DNA of 64,000 nt from positions 744,001 to 808,000 of the forward strand of contig NZ_JAIPUL010000001.1 of assembly GCF_020180945.1 (NCBI RefSeq), written 5' to 3'. This document shows, piece by piece, positions 56,085-64,000 of this stretch. The position numbers and the translations under genes are program-made. The notes below the pieces were generated by a model. It saw only the letters and a list, made by a program, of their open reading frames with translations. It did not search any database and was not told where the DNA came from. Each line of letters starts with the position of its first letter. Position 1 is the first letter of the stretch. Source of the stretch: Lacticaseibacillus kribbianus (GTDB lineage: Bacteria > Bacillota > Bacilli > Lactobacillales > Lactobacillaceae).

Positions 56085-56113
56085 TTGTGCCAACCGCGGT
56101 TGCGTGCTATATT
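56085..56113 (+). promoter_or_regulatory. Promoter of the peptidase C26 gene
   Basis: TTGTGC (56085-56090), 17-base spacer, TATATT (56108-56113). Confidence 0.6.
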
Positions 56114-56146
56114 GGAGCCACTCAAAAGTGGAAATCAGGTGTGTCC

Positions 56147-56890
56147 ATGTTACCCATCATTGCTGTGGTTGCTGACGCCTTGCCAGGCACCGCGCCGGCC
56201 CTGAACCAGCGTTATGCCCCGTACGCGCCGGCGCCTTTGACCGCCGCGCTTCAGGCCGCCGGCGGGTTGCCCATCATCCTGCCGGTGCCGAAAGACCCCG
56301 AGCAAGCGGCCGTCCTTGCCACCGCCTACGCTTCAACCTTCGCCGGGCTGATTCTGCCCGGCGGTCCCGACGTTGCCCCGGGGCGCTACGGCGAGGAGCC
56401 GCTTGCGGCCTGCGGGGCGGCCGACCCGGCCCGCGACGCCTTCGAACTTGCGCTGGTTGCGGCTGCGCAGGCGGCGCACCGGCCGGTTTTGGCCATCTGC
56501 CGCGGGCTTCAGGTCTACAACGTCGCGCTCGGGGGCACCCTGTACCAGGATTTGCCAACCCAAGATCCCGACTACCGGCTGCGACACCGCCAGTCATCCG
56601 ATGAGGCGGCGCCGAGCCACCGTGTGGCCATCGCGGCGGGTAGCCGCACCGCCGGGCTCGTCGGGACGGACTGCCTGGTCAACTCGCGCCATCACTAGGC
56701 GGTGCGCCGCCTTGCCAACGGGCTGGTCCTCACCGCACGGGCGGCCGACGGCGTGATCGAGGGGGCCGAGTCCGAGGACGGGTCGGCCTTCGTCGGGGTG
56801 CAGTGGCACCCCGAGAACCTGTGGCGCCAGGATCCGACGCAGCTGGCCCTGTTCACCGACCTGGTCGAACGGGCGGAGGCGGCTCGATGA
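56147..56890 (+). pseudogene. Peptidase C26 (gamma-glutamyl-GABA hydrolase-like) gene with in-frame TAG
   Basis: A class I glutamine amidotransferase-like hydrolase of about 247 codons. The N-terminal part carries ILPGGPDVAPGRYGEE and the nucleophile Cys in AICRGLQVYNVALGGTLYQD. At 56696-56698 the frame reads VNSRHH then TAG, and continues in the same frame as AVRRLANGLVLTARAADG and VQWHPENLW. The family has Q at that position (HHQAV), so CAG has become TAG. The stop removes the catalytic His and Glu (HPE), so a truncated product of 183 residues should be inactive. The stop at 56890 overlaps the next gene by four bases. Confidence 0.85.
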
Positions 56891-57732
56891 GGCGGGCGTG
56901 GGGGGTAGTCGTGCTGGGGCTCTTGGGCCTTGCGGGCTGCGCCAAGCCGGCAACGCTGAGCCTTCAGCAGCCGACGCGCGCCAACGGTGGCGCGCAGGTG
57001 CTGGTGGCCGGCCGCGCCACCAAGCAATCGCGGGTCGCTTACACCGCAGGCACCGCCAAGGGCCACGCCGAGGTGTCCGGCGGCCGCTTTCGCATCACGC
57101 TGCCGCTGTCGCTGACCGCGCGCACGGTGCGGGTGACCGCCGGCGCGCTGCACAAAAGCGTTCGGGTGCCGGCCGCTACGGCCATCGGTCCTTACGCATC
57201 GGTCGCCGCAGCCTACAACGACACGCTGTGGGAGACGCTGCTGAGCCAAGGCGAGCGCGCGCAGCTCACGGCGCTGAACAAGCAGGCCAAGACCATCGCT
57301 AAGGCCAGCGTGGCCAAGCAAAAGGCCTTCCTGAAGGCCCAAAAGGCGGCCAACGCCGTCGTGGCCGAGGCGAAAAAGACTGCGGCCGAAAAGCAACTGC
57401 CAAAGGTCCTGACCGGCACGGCAATCCTGACGAAGACGGCTGGTGGCCGAGTCGAGGCGACGGGCGCCGCCGGTCAGCTGCTGGCTTTGTCAGATCGGGT
57501 GTCGCTGACCACGCTGGCCACCAGCATGGGCAACCAGGCGTTCGGCCGTCAACTCGGCCTTTTGACCGCGGCGCTTGGCGCCAAGTCGGCCGACGTCAGC
57601 GCCGGGCTGAGCGCGGCCGACCAGAGCCGTCAGGCGAACACCGCACCCAAGGCCATCACCAGCAACGGGGTGACCTTCAACTTCACCTACTCGGCCAAGA
57701 CCCTGACCGTGACGGCCACGCGCGGGCAGTGA
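56887..57732 (+). CDS. Lipoprotein of unknown function
   Basis: A 281-residue exported protein. Lipobox LAGC with Cys at about residue 19 after a hydrophobic signal. Residues about 20-95 look like a small beta domain; about 100-170 is an Ala/Lys-rich helix, possibly coiled coil (AKTIAKASVAKQKAFLKAQK). The C-terminus is beta-like. No family recognised. ATG at 56887 overlaps the previous stop (ATGA) with GGAGG seven bases upstream, so it relied on coupling to the now-broken peptidase gene. Confidence 0.85.
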   Translation: MRRAWGVVVLGLLGLAGCAKPATLSLQQPTRANGGAQVLVAGRATKQSRVAYTAGTAKGHAEVSGGRFRITLPLSLTARTVRVTAGALHKSVRVPAATAIGPYASVAAAYNDTLWETLLSQGERAQLTALNKQAKTIAKASVAKQKAFLKAQKAANAVVAEAKKTAAEKQLPKVLTGTAILTKTAGGRVEATGAAGQLLALSDRVSLTTLATSMGNQAFGRQLGLLTAALGAKSADVSAGLSAADQSRQANTAPKAITSNGVTFNFTYSAKTLTVTATRGQ

Positions 57733-57738
57733 GGTGGC

Positions 57739-57767
57739 TTGTCCTTTGGCCGCTAACGTTGTACAAT
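57739..57767 (+). promoter_or_regulatory. Sortase gene promoter
   Basis: TTGTCC (57739-57744), 17-base spacer, TACAAT (57762-57767). Confidence 0.7.
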
Positions 57768-57798
57768 GGCACAAATGAATCGGACAGGAGGTATTTTT

Positions 57799-58491
57799 GT
57801 GGCAAAGCATAAACGCTCCCGCGCTAGGACCTGGACCGTGCGCATCCTGCTGACGCTCGGCCTGCTGCTGGGCCTGGCGATGGTGTTCAACGAGCAGATC
57901 AAGATGTTCGTGGTCAAGGAGATGTCGCAGTCGGCCATCAAGTCGGTGTCGCGCAAGTCCATCGAGCAGAACCAGAAGAAAAAGGCCAACTTCGACTTCG
58001 ATAGCGTGGACGCGCTCGACCTGCAGACGGTCGCCAGTGCGACCATGGCCAGCAAGGACTCCATCGGCCTGATGGCGTACCCGGCGGTCAAGCTGAAGCT
58101 GCCGATCCTGAAGGGGCTGGACAACGACAACATGTCCGTCGGTGCCGCCACCATGAAGGCCAACGACGTCATGGGCAAGGGGAACTACGCCCTGGCCGGC
58201 CACGACATCACCTGGAACGGCCTCCTGTTTTCGGCACTCGACTACGCCAAGAAGGGCGACAAGATCTACCTGACCGACCTCAAGCACGTGTTCGAGTACC
58301 GCGTCACCAAGAAGGTGCTGGTCGACATGTCTGAGGTTCAGTGGGTCGACGACGTGCCGGGCAAGAAGCTGATCACCTTGGTCACGTGTGAGCTCGCCAC
58401 CAAGAGCCGCCACGACCGCGTGATTGTGCGCGGTGAATTCGTCAAGAAGACTAAGATCACCAAGGACAAGCTCAAGATGTTCGAGGCATGA
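57799..58491 (+). CDS. srtA: Class A sortase
   Basis: A 230-residue membrane-anchored transpeptidase attaching LPXTG proteins to the wall. N-terminal basic stretch and membrane helix (about residues 13-30). Catalytic H135 in LAGHDITW, C197 in TLVTCE, R207 in DRVIVRGEF. GTG start at 57799 with AGGAGG eight bases upstream. A likely partner for the LPQTG adhesin about 44 kb away. Single gene with its own promoter and terminator, as for the housekeeping sortase. Confidence 0.94.
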   Translation: MAKHKRSRARTWTVRILLTLGLLLGLAMVFNEQIKMFVVKEMSQSAIKSVSRKSIEQNQKKKANFDFDSVDALDLQTVASATMASKDSIGLMAYPAVKLKLPILKGLDNDNMSVGAATMKANDVMGKGNYALAGHDITWNGLLFSALDYAKKGDKIYLTDLKHVFEYRVTKKVLVDMSEVQWVDDVPGKKLITLVTCELATKSRHDRVIVRGEFVKKTKITKDKLKMFEA

Positions 58492-58492
58492 C

Positions 58493-58518
58493 AAAAAACC
58501 GGCAGCCGCCGGTTTTTT
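58493..58518 (+). terminator. Sortase gene terminator
   Basis: AAAAAACCGGC (58493-58503) and GCCGGTTTTTT (58508-58518) form a stem with a four-base loop. Confidence 0.9.
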
Positions 58519-58723
58519 TGTGCCGGAGCGAAGTGTGGCGCACTGTGCCCACCGGCTAGCGTGAGGCCGGCAATTGGGCCGGACGTTGGCCCGAGTGATG
58601 GGCTTAGCTGGACGAGTGGGGTTGCCCCGCGCAGCTCGGCGATGGACCGGAGCGACCCGCGGGGGCTTGGCCAGACGATCAGCCGTTGCGCTTGAGGGCT
58701 CGGTGATGGATCGCCAATCCCAC
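58519..58723. other. Intergenic stretch without features
   Basis: GC-rich, with no frame, repeat or RNA structure I can support between the sortase terminator and the mgsA promoter. Confidence 0.5.
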
Positions 58724-58753
58724 TTGCACAACTGAAAGGGCTTCCGGTATAGT
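58724..58753 (+). promoter_or_regulatory. mgsA promoter
   Basis: TTGCAC (58724-58729), 18-base spacer, TATAGT (58748-58753). Confidence 0.65.
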
Positions 58754-58793
58754 GGAGAGGCACGGAGTCGCTGCACAACGGAGGAGGAAGCCC

Positions 58794-59216
58794 ATGCGAA
58801 TTGCCCTGATTGCCCACGACCAGAAGAAGCCCGAGATGCGTCAGCTGGTCACTGCCTACCGCCACATTCTGGCCGGCCACCGGCTCTACGGCACCGGCCA
58901 CACCGGTCAGCTGGTTGCGGAGGCCACCGGCCTTGATGTGACCTGTTTTCACTCCGGCCCGCTGGGTGGTGACCAGCAGATCGGGGCGCTGATTGCCCAA
59001 AACGCGCTGGACCTCGTGATTTTTCTGCGCGATCCGCTGACCGCGCAGCCGCACGAGCCGGATGTCAACGCCCTGATTCGGCTGGCGGATGTCTACGCGG
59101 TGCCTTTGGCGACCAACCTTGGGGCGGCCGAGGTGCTGCTGCGCGGCCTGGACGCGGGATTCGTGAACTTCCGCAAGCTCGTGGAAGGGGACACCAGCCG
59201 CCACGAGCCCTACTGA
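58794..59216 (+). CDS. mgsA: Methylglyoxal synthase
   Basis: A 140-residue enzyme converting dihydroxyacetone phosphate to methylglyoxal, a bypass when phosphosugars accumulate. Motifs [30 protein letters not shown] and [22 protein letters not shown] at 58794 with GAGGAGG seven to eight bases upstream. A weak hairpin near 59233-59262 follows. Confidence 0.95.
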   Translation: MRIALIAHDQKKPEMRQLVTAYRHILAGHRLYGTGHTGQLVAEATGLDVTCFHSGPLGGDQQIGALIAQNALDLVIFLRDPLTAQPHEPDVNALIRLADVYAVPLATNLGAAEVLLRGLDAGFVNFRKLVEGDTSRHEPY

Positions 59217-59278
59217 TACCCGGCACCAGTGCGTCGACGCCACGCCTTTGCGCGGCGTTTTTTCGTGCGGCTGTGAGA

Positions 59279-59307
59279 TTGAGAGTTGTCGCGGGCTCTG
59301 CTACAAT
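59279..59307 (+). promoter_or_regulatory. Promoter of the DUF4767 lipoprotein gene
   Basis: TTGAGA (59279-59284), 17-base spacer, TACAAT (59302-59307). Confidence 0.65.
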
Positions 59308-59331
59308 CGAGCTCAGAGACGGGGGATTGCG

Positions 59332-60216
59332 ATGAGAAGAATTGGCTTGCTGCTGATGGCGGCGGGGCTAGCGCTTGGCGCTGCTGCCTGTGCGCCGAAA
59401 ACCGAGCAGGCGCCTGCTGCCAAGACGGCGTCAAGCGCCAGCCAACCGCGCTGGACCGCGGCCAAGGCCGCGCAGCTGAAGCGTTACGTGACGGCCTGGG
59501 GCAACCAGCAAGGCTTCGTGTACCACCAGTACACAAAAAAGCGCAACGGCACCTACTACAGCGACGCCGCGGATGTGCCCAACGCGATGCTCGACGACAA
59601 TCTGGTCGCGCTGAACAAGCCGACCAACACCATCGCCGTCGCTTGGGCGACATCGGACCGGGCCACGGCGGACTACGCGCTGGTGGCCGCGTACTGCAAC
59701 GACAGCAACGCGGTGCTGGGGCAAAGCCAACTGCTACTGTTTACGCTGCACGACGGCAAGCCGCAGGTGCTGGCGACGAAGCAGGAGCGCAGCAACGACG
59801 CGGGCACCACGGTGTTCACCGTCGCCAAGGACGCTGGACTGACTGACTCCTTTGCCACCATCTGGCGCACCGGGCGCACTGCGGTTCCGAATGCCGCGGT
59901 GGCCCCAGTCAAGGACATCCACGCCGCCACCGCGATTCTCCAGCGGGCGAGCGTGCAGTTCGCCCCGACCAAGACGCCGATTCAGTGGAACACCGAGCGC
60001 ATCGTCGACACGGTAGGCGGGCCGTACCGCCTGAACACCACCCAAAAGGACGGCAGCCTGACCGTGGCGTGCCTGGACGGGCTCCACGACGTGCTGATCT
60101 ACCGGCTGATGCCGCAAGCCGATGGACGGGTGCGCATCCAGGCGAAGTTCGCGAAGGTCAATGATACGCGATCATGGGCCCAGCTCACCGGCTACACGCT
60201 GGCACTTGAGCGCTAA
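59332..60216 (+). CDS. DUF4767-type lipoprotein
   Basis: A 294-residue exported lipoprotein. Signal peptide and lipobox (LGAAAC, Cys about residue 20), then an Ala/Ser linker. A domain starting PRWTAAKAAQLKRYVTAWGN follows, the W-x3-K-x2-QL-x5-W-G pattern I associate with lactobacillar DUF4767 proteins. Function unknown. ATG at 59332 follows GGGGGA. The trp promoter begins 18 bases after its stop. Confidence 0.82.
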   Translation: MRRIGLLLMAAGLALGAAACAPKTEQAPAAKTASSASQPRWTAAKAAQLKRYVTAWGNQQGFVYHQYTKKRNGTYYSDAADVPNAMLDDNLVALNKPTNTIAVAWATSDRATADYALVAAYCNDSNAVLGQSQLLLFTLHDGKPQVLATKQERSNDAGTTVFTVAKDAGLTDSFATIWRTGRTAVPNAAVAPVKDIHAATAILQRASVQFAPTKTPIQWNTERIVDTVGGPYRLNTTQKDGSLTVACLDGLHDVLIYRLMPQADGRVRIQAKFAKVNDTRSWAQLTGYTLALER

Positions 60217-60233
60217 AAAAGATGAGAAAAGGG

Positions 60234-60262
60234 TTGACGTTCGGTGAGAACCGGACTATATT
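60234..60262 (+). promoter_or_regulatory. trp operon promoter
   Basis: TTGACG (60234-60239), 17-base spacer, TATATT (60257-60262). Confidence 0.8.
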
Positions 60263-60269
60263 CAGGTCA

Positions 60270-60567
60270 TTCAAACATTTCGTCCTAAACCGTTGAAGTG
60301 GAGATCAAGACTGTTGTGCACGTCAAGAGAGCGACCGGAGCTGAGAGTGTCGCCGAACGCAGGCAGTTAAATGGACCACTGAGGGTCAGCCCAAAAGCCG
60401 CTTGCGGCGAGTCAGGCTGGACGTCGGGCATACGTCAGTTGCCGGGAGGGTGTTAGCCCTTCGCTAAGGGGGAGCGTGCAAGCTTTTTGCACGCGCCAAT
60501 TAAGGTGGTACCGCGGAGAATTCCGTCCTTAATCAGTCGTGGAGACTGGTTTGGGGCGGAATTTTTG
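60270..60567 (+). ncRNA. T-box riboswitch of the trp operon
   Basis: T-box motif TTAAGGTGGTACCGCG at 60500-60515; terminator arms AATTCCGTCC (60519-60528) and GGGGCGGAATT (from 60553), then T. In Stem I, AGTGG at the base pairs with CCACT, and the codon just before the single purine and that helix is TGG (Trp, 60372-60374). Uncharged tRNA-Trp would therefore turn on tryptophan synthesis. Confidence 0.92.
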
Positions 60568-60675
60568 TTTATCTCGACAAGGAAGCGGTGACAAGCATGG
60601 TGATGAGACGATGGCGGCGCCGGCCACAGCAGACCGACACAATGGATGCGGTGCGAAGGCACCAAGGAGACGAAC

Positions 60676-61698
60676 ATGATCAAAGAAGCCATTACCACGT
60701 TACTGAACCACACTGACCTGACCTACGAACAGACGCGCGCGACCCACGACGAGCTGATGGACGGCACCGTCGATCCGCAGCTGATTGCCAGCTACCTGAC
60801 GGCGCTTGCGGCCAACGGCAGCACGCCGCAGGAAATCGCCGGCGCCGCGGCGGCGATGCGCGACCACGCGCTGGCTTTCGCCCCGGCCACGCCGGTGCTC
60901 GAGGTGGTCGGCACCGGCGGCGACCACGCCAACACCTTCAACATCTCGACCACCAGCATGTTTGTCATCGCGGCGGCCGGGGTGCCAATCGCCAAGCATG
61001 GCAACCGCGCGGCCAGCTCGCGCAGCGGCGCCGCGGATGTGCTCGAGGCCTTGGGCTTTGACATCAACGCCGACCCGGCTTTTAGCGCCCGGCTGCTGGC
61101 GGACACCAACCTGTGCTTCCTGTTCGCGCAGAAGTACCACGCGGCCATGCGCTTCGTCGGGCCCACGCGCAAGGCGCTGGGCTTCCCAACGATTTTCAAC
61201 CTGATCGGGCCGCTCAGCAACCCGGCCAAGCCGGCCTACATGCTGCTCGGGGTGTACCGCGAGGATCTGCTGGACCCGATGGCGGAGGCCCTGGTGAAGC
61301 TGGGCGTCACCTCCGGCGCGGTGGTGCACGGCACCGACGGCCTGGACGAGGTGACCGTCACGGGTAAAACGCAGGTGCGCTACATTCGAGGTGGGGTGAT
61401 CACCGAAGGCACGCTCGACCCGCGCGACTACGGCCTGGCGCTGGCCGCACCGGCCGCTTTGGTCGGCGGGAGCCCTGAGGAGAACGCGACCATCACGCGC
61501 GCCGTTTTGGCCAACCGGGCGACTTCGGCCCAGCGCGACGCGGTAGTGCTGAACGCCGGCCTCGCCCTGTACCTGGCCCACCGCACCGCCACCGTGGCGG
61601 CCGGGGTGGCGCTTGCGCAGCGGACGCTTGAAAGCGGCGCGGCGCAGGCCCGCCTCGAATCTGCGCTTGCGGCCTTTGACGGGCGGGTGAGCGCATGA
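60676..61698 (+). CDS. trpD: Anthranilate phosphoribosyltransferase
   Basis: A 340-residue enzyme joining anthranilate and PRPP. Glycine-rich motif EVVGTGGDHANTFNIST; KHGNRAASSRSGAADVLEAL; GPTRKALGFPTIFNLIGPL. ATG at 60676 with AAGGAG seven bases upstream. First gene after the T-box; trpE and trpG are not in front of it. Overlaps trpC by four bases. Confidence 0.96.
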   Translation: MIKEAITTLLNHTDLTYEQTRATHDELMDGTVDPQLIASYLTALAANGSTPQEIAGAAAAMRDHALAFAPATPVLEVVGTGGDHANTFNISTTSMFVIAAAGVPIAKHGNRAASSRSGAADVLEALGFDINADPAFSARLLADTNLCFLFAQKYHAAMRFVGPTRKALGFPTIFNLIGPLSNPAKPAYMLLGVYREDLLDPMAEALVKLGVTSGAVVHGTDGLDEVTVTGKTQVRYIRGGVITEGTLDPRDYGLALAAPAALVGGSPEENATITRAVLANRATSAQRDAVVLNAGLALYLAHRTATVAAGVALAQRTLESGAAQARLESALAAFDGRVSA

Positions 61699-62477
61699 TT
61701 CTGGATGAGCTTGTCGCCGCCACGCGCCGACGCCTGGTACAGCACCAGGCGGCCTGCGCCCCAAGCGTGATGGCCGCCCGCGCCCAGGCCCTGGCCGAGC
61801 CGGTGCGTCCCGGATTCATCGAGGCGCTCGGCGACCACTTTGGCCTGATTGCGGAGGTCAAGCAGGCCTCGCCGTCCAAGGGCGTGATCGCCGCCAGCTT
61901 TGACCCGATTGCCATCGCGACGGACTACGCCGCGGCCGGGGTCGACGCGATCAGCTGCCTGACCGAGCCCGACTTTTTCCACGGGTCGCTCGACATCCTG
62001 CGCGCGGTGACGCGGCAGGTGGCGACGCCGGTGCTGCGCAAGGACTTCGTGATCGACGCCTACATGATCGACGAGGCCAAGGTCGCCGGGGCGCGCATGG
62101 TGCTCCTGATTGTCGCCATTCTGAGCGATGCCCAGCTGGCGGCGTACTACCAGCACGCCACCGCGCTGGGTCTGCATGTGCTCGTCGAGTGCCATTCGGC
62201 GGCGGAAATCCGGCGCGCGCTTGCGCTGCACCCGCGGCTGATCGGCATCAACAATCGCGACCTGACGACGTTTCAGGTCAGCCTCGCCACCTGCATCCGT
62301 CTGCGTCCAGAGGTGCCGGCCGGCGTCCGCGTGATTGCCGAAAGCGGCATCACGACCGCCGCGGAGCTTGGGCGCCTGCGCCGAGCCGGGCTCGACGGGG
62401 CGCTGATCGGCGAGGCGCTGATGCGGGCGGCGGATCGGCCCGCGACCATCGCCGCGTTCCGGGAGGCCACCCGGTGA
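61695..62477 (+). CDS. trpC: Indole-3-glycerol-phosphate synthase
   Basis: A 260-residue TIM-barrel enzyme. IAEVKQASPSKGVI holds the catalytic Lys; LRKDFVIDAYMIDEAKVAGA; GINNRDLTTFQV; VIAESGITT. Starts in an ATGA overlap with trpD and ends in a GTGA overlap with trpF, so translation is coupled throughout. Confidence 0.96.
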   Translation: MILDELVAATRRRLVQHQAACAPSVMAARAQALAEPVRPGFIEALGDHFGLIAEVKQASPSKGVIAASFDPIAIATDYAAAGVDAISCLTEPDFFHGSLDILRAVTRQVATPVLRKDFVIDAYMIDEAKVAGARMVLLIVAILSDAQLAAYYQHATALGLHVLVECHSAAEIRRALALHPRLIGINNRDLTTFQVSLATCIRLRPEVPAGVRVIAESGITTAAELGRLRRAGLDGALIGEALMRAADRPATIAAFREATR

Positions 62478-63037
62478 CGGCGGTGAAGGTCTGCGGGCTG
62501 ATGACCGCGGCCGACGTCGCGCTGATCAACCACGTGCGCCCGGATTACGCCGGCTTCGTGCTGGCGCCGGGTCGCCACCATGTCAGCGTGACGCAGTGCC
62601 GCGCACTCGCATCCGCGCTGGCTCCGGGCATCGTCCCGGTGGCGGTGCTGCTGGAGCCGGACCAGGCGATGCTGGCCGCGCTTTGTGACGTGGTGACCAC
62701 GGTGCAGCTGCACCGCACCGCTTGCGCCGCTGGCATCGCCGCCCTGCACGCAAAGGGGCTGACCGTGATGGCCCGCGTCACGCAGGCGAAGCCGCACACC
62801 ACGGCGGATTTTGCCCTGGTGGACGCGGGGGACGGGTCAGGGCAAACCCTGGACTGGCGCCACTTGCCGGCCGTCGACCGGCCGCTGATGCTGGCCGGGG
62901 GCCTGGACGCCGATAACGTCGGGGCGGCGATCGCCATCGCGCACCCCGCGTTGGTGGATGCCTCCAGTCGACTGGAAACGGCGGGGCACAAGGACCCGGA
63001 GAAGGTCGCCGCGTTCGTGGCGGCTGCAAGGATATAA
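62474..63037 (+). CDS. trpF: Phosphoribosylanthranilate isomerase
   Basis: A 187-residue TIM-barrel enzyme, slightly short for the family. [13 protein letters not shown] holds the catalytic Cys; [37 protein letters not shown] with the phosphate-site Ser, where D-x-S-S-G-V-E is more usual. GTG start at 62474 overlaps the trpC stop. Confidence 0.94.
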   Translation: MTAVKVCGLMTAADVALINHVRPDYAGFVLAPGRHHVSVTQCRALASALAPGIVPVAVLLEPDQAMLAALCDVVTTVQLHRTACAAGIAALHAKGLTVMARVTQAKPHTTADFALVDAGDGSGQTLDWRHLPAVDRPLMLAGGLDADNVGAAIAIAHPALVDASSRLETAGHKDPEKVAAFVAAARI

Positions 63038-63053
63038 TGAAAGGATGCAACAC

Positions 63054-64000
63054 ATGACAGAGACAATTGCGAATCGTTTCGGCGACTTCGGCGGGCAGTA
63101 CGTGCCGGAGACGCTGATGGCAGAGCTCGACCGGCTGACCGGCGCCTTCAAGGACGCGCTCGCCGATCCCGAATTTGAGGCCGAGTTCCACCGGCTTCTC
63201 AATGAGTACGCCAACCGGCCGTCGTTGCTTTATTACGCCAAGCGCATGACCGAGACGCTCGGCGGTGCCAAGATCTACCTGAAGCGCGAGGACCTGAACC
63301 ACACCGGCGCGCACAAGATCAACAACGTGATCGGCCAGGTGCTCCTGGCGCGGCGGCTGGGCAAAACGCGGCTGATCGCCGAAACCGGCGCCGGCCAGCA
63401 CGGCGTCGCCACGGCCACTATCGCCGCGCTGTTCGGGATGGAGTGCGAGGTCTTCATGGGCAAGGAGGATACCGAGCGCCAGCAGCTCAACGTCTACCGG
63501 ATGCGGCTGCTTGGGGCCAAGGTGACCGCGGTCACCTCCGGCCAGGGCCTGCTGAAGGACGCAGTCAATGCGGCGCTGCAGGACTGGGCCGCACACCCGA
63601 ACGACACCTTCTACGTGATCGGCTCCGCGATGGGCCCGGCCCCGTACCCCGCGATGGTCCACGAGTTTCAGTCCGTGATCTCCAAGGAGTCCAAGGTCCA
63701 GTACCAGACCGTCGCCGGTCGGCTGCCGGACGCCGTGGTTGCCTGCGTCGGCGGCGGCTCCAACGCCATCGGCAGCTTTGCGGCCTACCTGGACGACCCA
63801 TCCGTCGCCCTTTACGGGGTCGAGGCCGCCGGTGAAGGCGTGGCCAGCGGCAAAACCGCCGCGACGCTTGAGCTCGGCACGCCTGGGATTTTCCACGGCA
63901 TGAAGTCCATCTTCCTGCAGAACACCGAGGGTCAGATCGCCAAGGTCTACTCCATCTCGGCCGGGCTGGATTACCCGGGCATCGGCCCGGAGCACGCCGC
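63054..64000 (+). CDS. trpB: Tryptophan synthase beta chain (cut by window edge)
   Basis: About 315 residues of a roughly 400-residue PLP enzyme condensing indole with serine. [12 protein letters not shown] at the N-terminus; K88 in [10 protein letters not shown] binds [38 protein letters not shown] holds the phosphate. ATG at 63054 is chosen with AAAGG upstream; an ATG three codons earlier overlaps it. trpA is expected beyond the right edge. Confidence 0.96.
   Translation, partial: MTETIANRFGDFGGQYVPETLMAELDRLTGAFKDALADPEFEAEFHRLLNEYANRPSLLYYAKRMTETLGGAKIYLKREDLNHTGAHKINNVIGQVLLARRLGKTRLIAETGAGQHGVATATIAALFGMECEVFMGKEDTERQQLNVYRMRLLGAKVTAVTSGQGLLKDAVNAALQDWAAHPNDTFYVIGSAMGPAPYPAMVHEFQSVISKESKVQYQTVAGRLPDAVVACVGGGSNAIGSFAAYLDDPSVALYGVEAAGEGVASGKTAATLELGTPGIFHGMKSIFLQNTEGQIAKVYSISAGLDYPGIGPEHA

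Overview
The window looks like a chromosomal segment of a GC-rich member of the Lactobacillaceae (low-GC Firmicutes lineage, but with strongly G/C-ending codons here). The evidence is the gene content and order: iscS-thiI, rex, valS under a T-box, folC-radC-mreBCD, rel-dtd, hisS-aspS under a T-box, rpsU-yqeY-phoH-pgpH-ybeY-dgkA-cdd-era-recO and trpDCFB under a T-box. A KxYKxGKxW-signal LPXTG adhesin with Muc_B2 repeats, a DUF4767 lipoprotein and an hrtRBA heme-efflux operon fit the same family. A high-GC lacticaseibacillus-like species is an inference; no species is claimed.

Left end, 1 to about 5.7 kb: visibly AT-richer accessory DNA. It holds a tyrosine integrase running off the left edge, a small excisionase-like protein, a MobT/Rep_trans relaxase and, just upstream of the relaxase, a GC-rich inverted repeat resembling the ICEBs1/Tn916 oriT nick region. 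I read this as part of an integrative mobilizable element. Next to it are an XRE regulator, a MarR regulator and an SDR oxidoreductase whose best start codon is ATA, then a gene-poor stretch.

5.7 to 14.4 kb, minus strand: an NmrA-like NAD(P)-binding protein, a two-gene osmoprotectant/ergothioneine-type ABC transporter (permease fused to binding protein, plus ATPase) with an exact 46-bp tandem duplication at the gene junction, and a 1566-residue cell-wall-anchored adhesin with eight Muc_B2-like repeats.

14.4 to 36.4 kb: sulfur transfer and tRNA thiolation (iscS, thiI), redox sensing (rex), valS, the heme-responsive hrtRBA operon with twin operators, an L,D-transpeptidase, folC, radC, mreBCD, a divergent regulator made of two fused Rgg-like units, rel, dtd, a HAD phosphatase and a convergent SH3b-amidase.

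36.4 to 53.5 kb: T-box-controlled hisS-aspS, a nucleoside phosphorylase gene broken by an in-frame TGA, msrB, an XRE/membrane-protein pair, a YitT protein, an unrecognised 489-residue protein, nfo, a PPDK/PEPS regulatory protein, rpsU (start region enclosed by an inverted repeat) and the tight yqeY-to-recO housekeeping series.

53.5 to 64 kb: an RpiR regulator divergent from a GH1 phospho-beta-glucosidase, a peptidase C26 gene broken by an in-frame TAG, two lipoproteins, a class A sortase that could anchor the adhesin, mgsA, and a T-box-controlled trp operon starting at trpD (no trpE/trpG) and cut off inside trpB. I saw no rRNA, tRNA, CRISPR array or intact insertion sequence. All coordinates, motifs and composition remarks come from reading the sequence; family names come from recall of family motifs, not from a database search.
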